The notes beneath the pieces were generated by a model, which ran no database searches, had not been told where the DNA came from, and was given only the letters and a program-made list of their open reading frames with translations. From CAYSFW01 sp964620675 (GTDB lineage Bacteria > Pseudomonadota > Gammaproteobacteria > UWMA-0217), in contig CAZUJU010000013.1 of the NCBI GenBank assembly GCA_964620675.1, forward strand, positions 1 to 64,000: a stretch of 64,000 nt of DNA, read 5' to 3'. Positions 61,820 through 64,000 of this stretch are shown piece after piece. Positions within the stretch are counted from its first letter, which is position 1; every line of letters starts with the position of its first letter. Both the position numbers and the translations under genes were made by a program.

Positions 61820-63043
61820 TTGAATATTGTTCGGAAGGTGGCGTTTTCCTTTGAACCCGCGCATAGGTCACCAGTTCGCGGCACGGCGGCGATTGAGGCT
61901 GCGGATTTGCGCCTTGTTCGCCACACCCAGGGTCGCCCTGGCGACAATCGGCGATTTTTTTTCAGGCTTTCAACCGCAATCAAAGCGCCGGAATGCGCGC
62001 GCAAGCGCATCGCGTCCCGCATCGCCGCGTTTGCGCGCTGGTATCAGGTGGGCCTGCTGCTGACCATTTTCGCGCTAAGCAGCGTATCGGCTTGCGCGGG
62101 GCCGGTGGTTCGGCTGGACTTGAGCGATCAGCCGGAGGTTGGCGCGGACGGCAATCGGGTCGCGTTACGCGGCGCGATCACGGTGCCGGCGACTCCGGTC
62201 GACGGCTTTCCGGTCGTAGAGCTGTCGGCGCTGGGCTGGGACGAAGACGAGGCGGTACTCTATGCGTTGTCCGATCGCGGCGTGCTGTTCTGGCTGCGAC
62301 CGATCTTGTCGCCGTCGGGTGAGCTGGAGGACGTTCAGGTGTTACGCGGGTTCGCGCTGCACGACAGCGACGGCCGGGTGCTCAAGGGCGAGCGCGGGGA
62401 TGCCGAGGGGCTCGCGCTGCGCAATGCCGACAATGGCCGGCGCGGCGATACCGAGTTGCTGATCGCGTTTGAAATCCAGCCACGGATTGCGCGTTTCAAC
62501 GCGGAAGGCCGTCAGCTTGGCAAGCTCACGTTGCCGCAACCGTTGCGGCGCAAGTCTGCTTACAGTCGGCCAAACGATGCCCTGGAGGCGGTCACTGTGC
62601 ACCCGCGCTATGGCGTTCTCACCACGCCCGAGCGGCCCTTGCGCGCGGATCCGCAGGCGGTGGTTACGCTCTACGCTCTGAGCGGCGAGACCTGGCGGGT
62701 TCCGCGTCTCGATCCGGCGCACTCGGGCGTGGTCGCGCTCGAAGCGCTCGACGACGGCAGCGTGCTCATGCTCGAACGCGCCTTTGTCTCCTATTGGCAG
62801 CCGTTACGGCTGGCTTTGAAACGGATCTGGCTCGCGCCGGACTGCGCGGCGCCGGCCACCGCCGATTGCCGTTATGAAACCGTGGCGCTGTGGCACCGGA
62901 TCGATTCGTTCCGGGCCGACAACTTCGAAGGTCTGACGCGGTTTCGCGACGACCGATATCTAATGGTTAGCGATGCGAACGACCTGCCGCTGCTCGGCAC
63001 CGTGTTGGTGCAGTTCGAATGGCGTCCGCGCGAGCGCGACTGA
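61820..63043 (+). CDS. Exported phytase-like/esterase-like beta-propeller protein
   Basis: 407 residues from TTG 61820, which has GGAGG eight bases upstream; no ATG is available before the conserved part, so the start is uncertain. A hydrophobic export segment (QVGLLLTIFALSSVSACAG) lies about 75 residues in, which is unusually far from the start. The rest fits the esterase-like activity of phytase family (PF13449): VVELSALGWDEDEAVLYALS, GDAEGLALRNADNG, PNDALEAVTVHPRYGVLTTP and DNFEGLTRF. Substrate is unknown. Divergent from the Sel1-like gene and convergent with purU, only 3 bp apart. Confidence 0.75.
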   Translation: MNIVRKVAFSFEPAHRSPVRGTAAIEAADLRLVRHTQGRPGDNRRFFFRLSTAIKAPECARKRIASRIAAFARWYQVGLLLTIFALSSVSACAGPVVRLDLSDQPEVGADGNRVALRGAITVPATPVDGFPVVELSALGWDEDEAVLYALSDRGVLFWLRPILSPSGELEDVQVLRGFALHDSDGRVLKGERGDAEGLALRNADNGRRGDTELLIAFEIQPRIARFNAEGRQLGKLTLPQPLRRKSAYSRPNDALEAVTVHPRYGVLTTPERPLRADPQAVVTLYALSGETWRVPRLDPAHSGVVALEALDDGSVLMLERAFVSYWQPLRLALKRIWLAPDCAAPATADCRYETVALWHRIDSFRADNFEGLTRFRDDRYLMVSDANDLPLLGTVLVQFEWRPRERD

Positions 63044-63046
63044 ACC

Positions 63047-63904
63047 TCACGCAAACACGACGGTACGGTTCTCGTACACTAGCAAATTGCGTCGGACGTG
63101 ATGCCAGATCGCGCGCGAGAGCACGATCTTTTCGAGATCGCGGCCCTTGCGCACCATGTCGTCGACCGTGTCCTCGTGGCTGACCCGCGCCACGTCCTGC
63201 TCGATGATCGGGCCGGCGTCGAGGTCGGCGGTCACGTAATGACTGGTCGCGCCGATGATCTTTACCCCGCGCGCATTGGCGGAATGGTAGGGCTTGGCGC
63301 CGGGGAAGGCCGGCAGAAACGAGTGATGGATGTTGATGATCCGTTGCGGGTAGCGTTCGATGAACTCAGGGCTCAGGATCTGCATATAGCGCGCGAGCAC
63401 GACGAAATCGATACGGTGATCCGCCAGCAGTTCGAACTGGCGCCGTTCCTGCTCCGCCTTGTTGCCGGCGTTGACCGGAATATGGAAGTACGGGATGCCA
63501 TGGCGTTCGGCGACCGGCGCCATGTCCGTATGGTTGGAAATGATCAGCGGGATGTCCACGTTCCACTCGCCGGACTCGTGGCGGGCTAGAATGTCGTAGA
63601 AGCAGTGTGCCTGGCGCGATACGAACAATGCCATGCGCGCGCGCTCATCGGAGAACGACAGTTGCCACTGCATGGTGAAGCGCGCGCCGATCAGGGTCTG
63701 AAAGTACTCTCCGACCTTGTCTGGCGGGATCGCAAAGCCGTCGAGATCCCACTCGATGCGCATGAAAAACACCCCGCGCTCGGGATCGACATGCTGAGCC
63801 AGCTGGACGATGTTGCCGCCGTTGTTGTAGATGAATTCCGTTACGGAGACGACGATGCCCTTTTGGTCCGGGCAATGAATCAGGAGCGTGGCGGTGCGCG
63901 ACAT
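63047..63904 (-). CDS. purU: Formyltetrahydrofolate deformylase
   Basis: 285 residues. Hydrolyses 10-formyl-THF to formate and THF, balancing one-carbon units. N-terminal ACT domain (LIHCPDQKGIVVSVTEFIYN) and C-terminal formyltransferase fold with IPVNAGNKAEQERRQFELLA and the catalytic INIHHSFLPAFPGAKPYHSA. Distinguished from PurN by the ACT domain. Full length; beyond its start only about 95 bases remain in the window, without a recognisable feature. Confidence 0.97.
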   Translation of the reverse strand: MSRTATLLIHCPDQKGIVVSVTEFIYNNGGNIVQLAQHVDPERGVFFMRIEWDLDGFAIPPDKVGEYFQTLIGARFTMQWQLSFSDERARMALFVSRQAHCFYDILARHESGEWNVDIPLIISNHTDMAPVAERHGIPYFHIPVNAGNKAEQERRQFELLADHRIDFVVLARYMQILSPEFIERYPQRIINIHHSFLPAFPGAKPYHSANARGVKIIGATSHYVTADLDAGPIIEQDVARVSHEDTVDDMVRKGRDLEKIVLSRAIWHHVRRNLLVYENRTVVFA

Positions 63905-64000
63905 GAGTAGATCCCTGTATGGTCCGCGGATTTCGGTTGATAGCTACCTCAAGACCACGAAAACGCGCAGAGGTTGCATGGTTGGACGGATTTATACTGA

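Noticed and set aside
1..64000. CRISPR array, rRNA or tRNA genes
   Set aside because: No regularly spaced direct repeats with unique spacers, no conserved rRNA blocks and no cloverleaf with a T-loop consensus were found in the gaps between genes.

Overview
This is a GC-rich window from a gammaproteobacterial chromosome. Three things point there: the gene order leuC-leuD-leuB-asd-fimV-truA-trpF-trpB-trpA-accD-folC-dedD-cvpA-purF-metZ, the ppiB-lpxH pair, and the EF-P lysylation genes epmB/efp/epmA. The order is the one I know from pseudomonads, except that trpBA sit between trpF and accD, which fits the purple-sulfur/Chromatiales side of the class. That placement is an inference from synteny. 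No rRNA, tRNA, CRISPR array, prophage or complete insertion sequence was found.

Layout. 0.5-7.7 kb: a large lipoprotein, then a TetR regulator divergent from an RND efflux pump (adaptor plus transporter) across an almost canonical AcrR-type operator. 7.7-8.3 kb: non-coding, with a strong hairpin and a 140-bp MITE-like element. 8.3-17.9 kb: giant NAD-glutamate dehydrogenase, a dead chemoreceptor fragment, rimO, photolyase and a LysR regulator. 18.0-37.9 kb: the biosynthetic block (leucine, aspartate semialdehyde, tryptophan, fatty acid, folate, purine, methionine). It also holds fimV, two small lipoproteins between leuC and leuD, a 155-bp near-palindrome before asd, and a predicted SAM-II riboswitch with a terminator before metZ. 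38.2-43.5 kb: an accessory stretch with a DUF455 ferritin-like protein, a NodU/CmcH carbamoyltransferase, an unrecognised exported protein with a possible Cys/His pair, an SxtJ-type membrane protein and a 50-aa DUF5989 protein. 43.5-50.7 kb: lpxH, ppi, small conserved proteins, and two genes likely to read cyclic di-GMP (a FimX-like degenerate GGDEF-EAL protein and a PilZ-like protein). 50.9-57 kb: the EF-P modification genes, a SemiSWEET, a DUF2784 protein, an MFS transporter and aroC. 57-61.6 kb: a compact four-gene operon (Sel1-like membrane protein, exported vWA protein, ABC ATPase, FtsX-type permease). 61.8-64 kb: a phytase-like/esterase-like exported protein and purU.

Non-coding highlights. 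A roughly 100-160 bp hairpin-forming repeat family occurs at least seven times in the intergenic gaps. One copy is split by a 178-bp fold-back element flanked by a 5-bp duplication, so the order of insertion can be read directly. The SAM-II/terminator leader of metZ, the AcrR-box and the vWA-ABC operon are the regions most worth following up.
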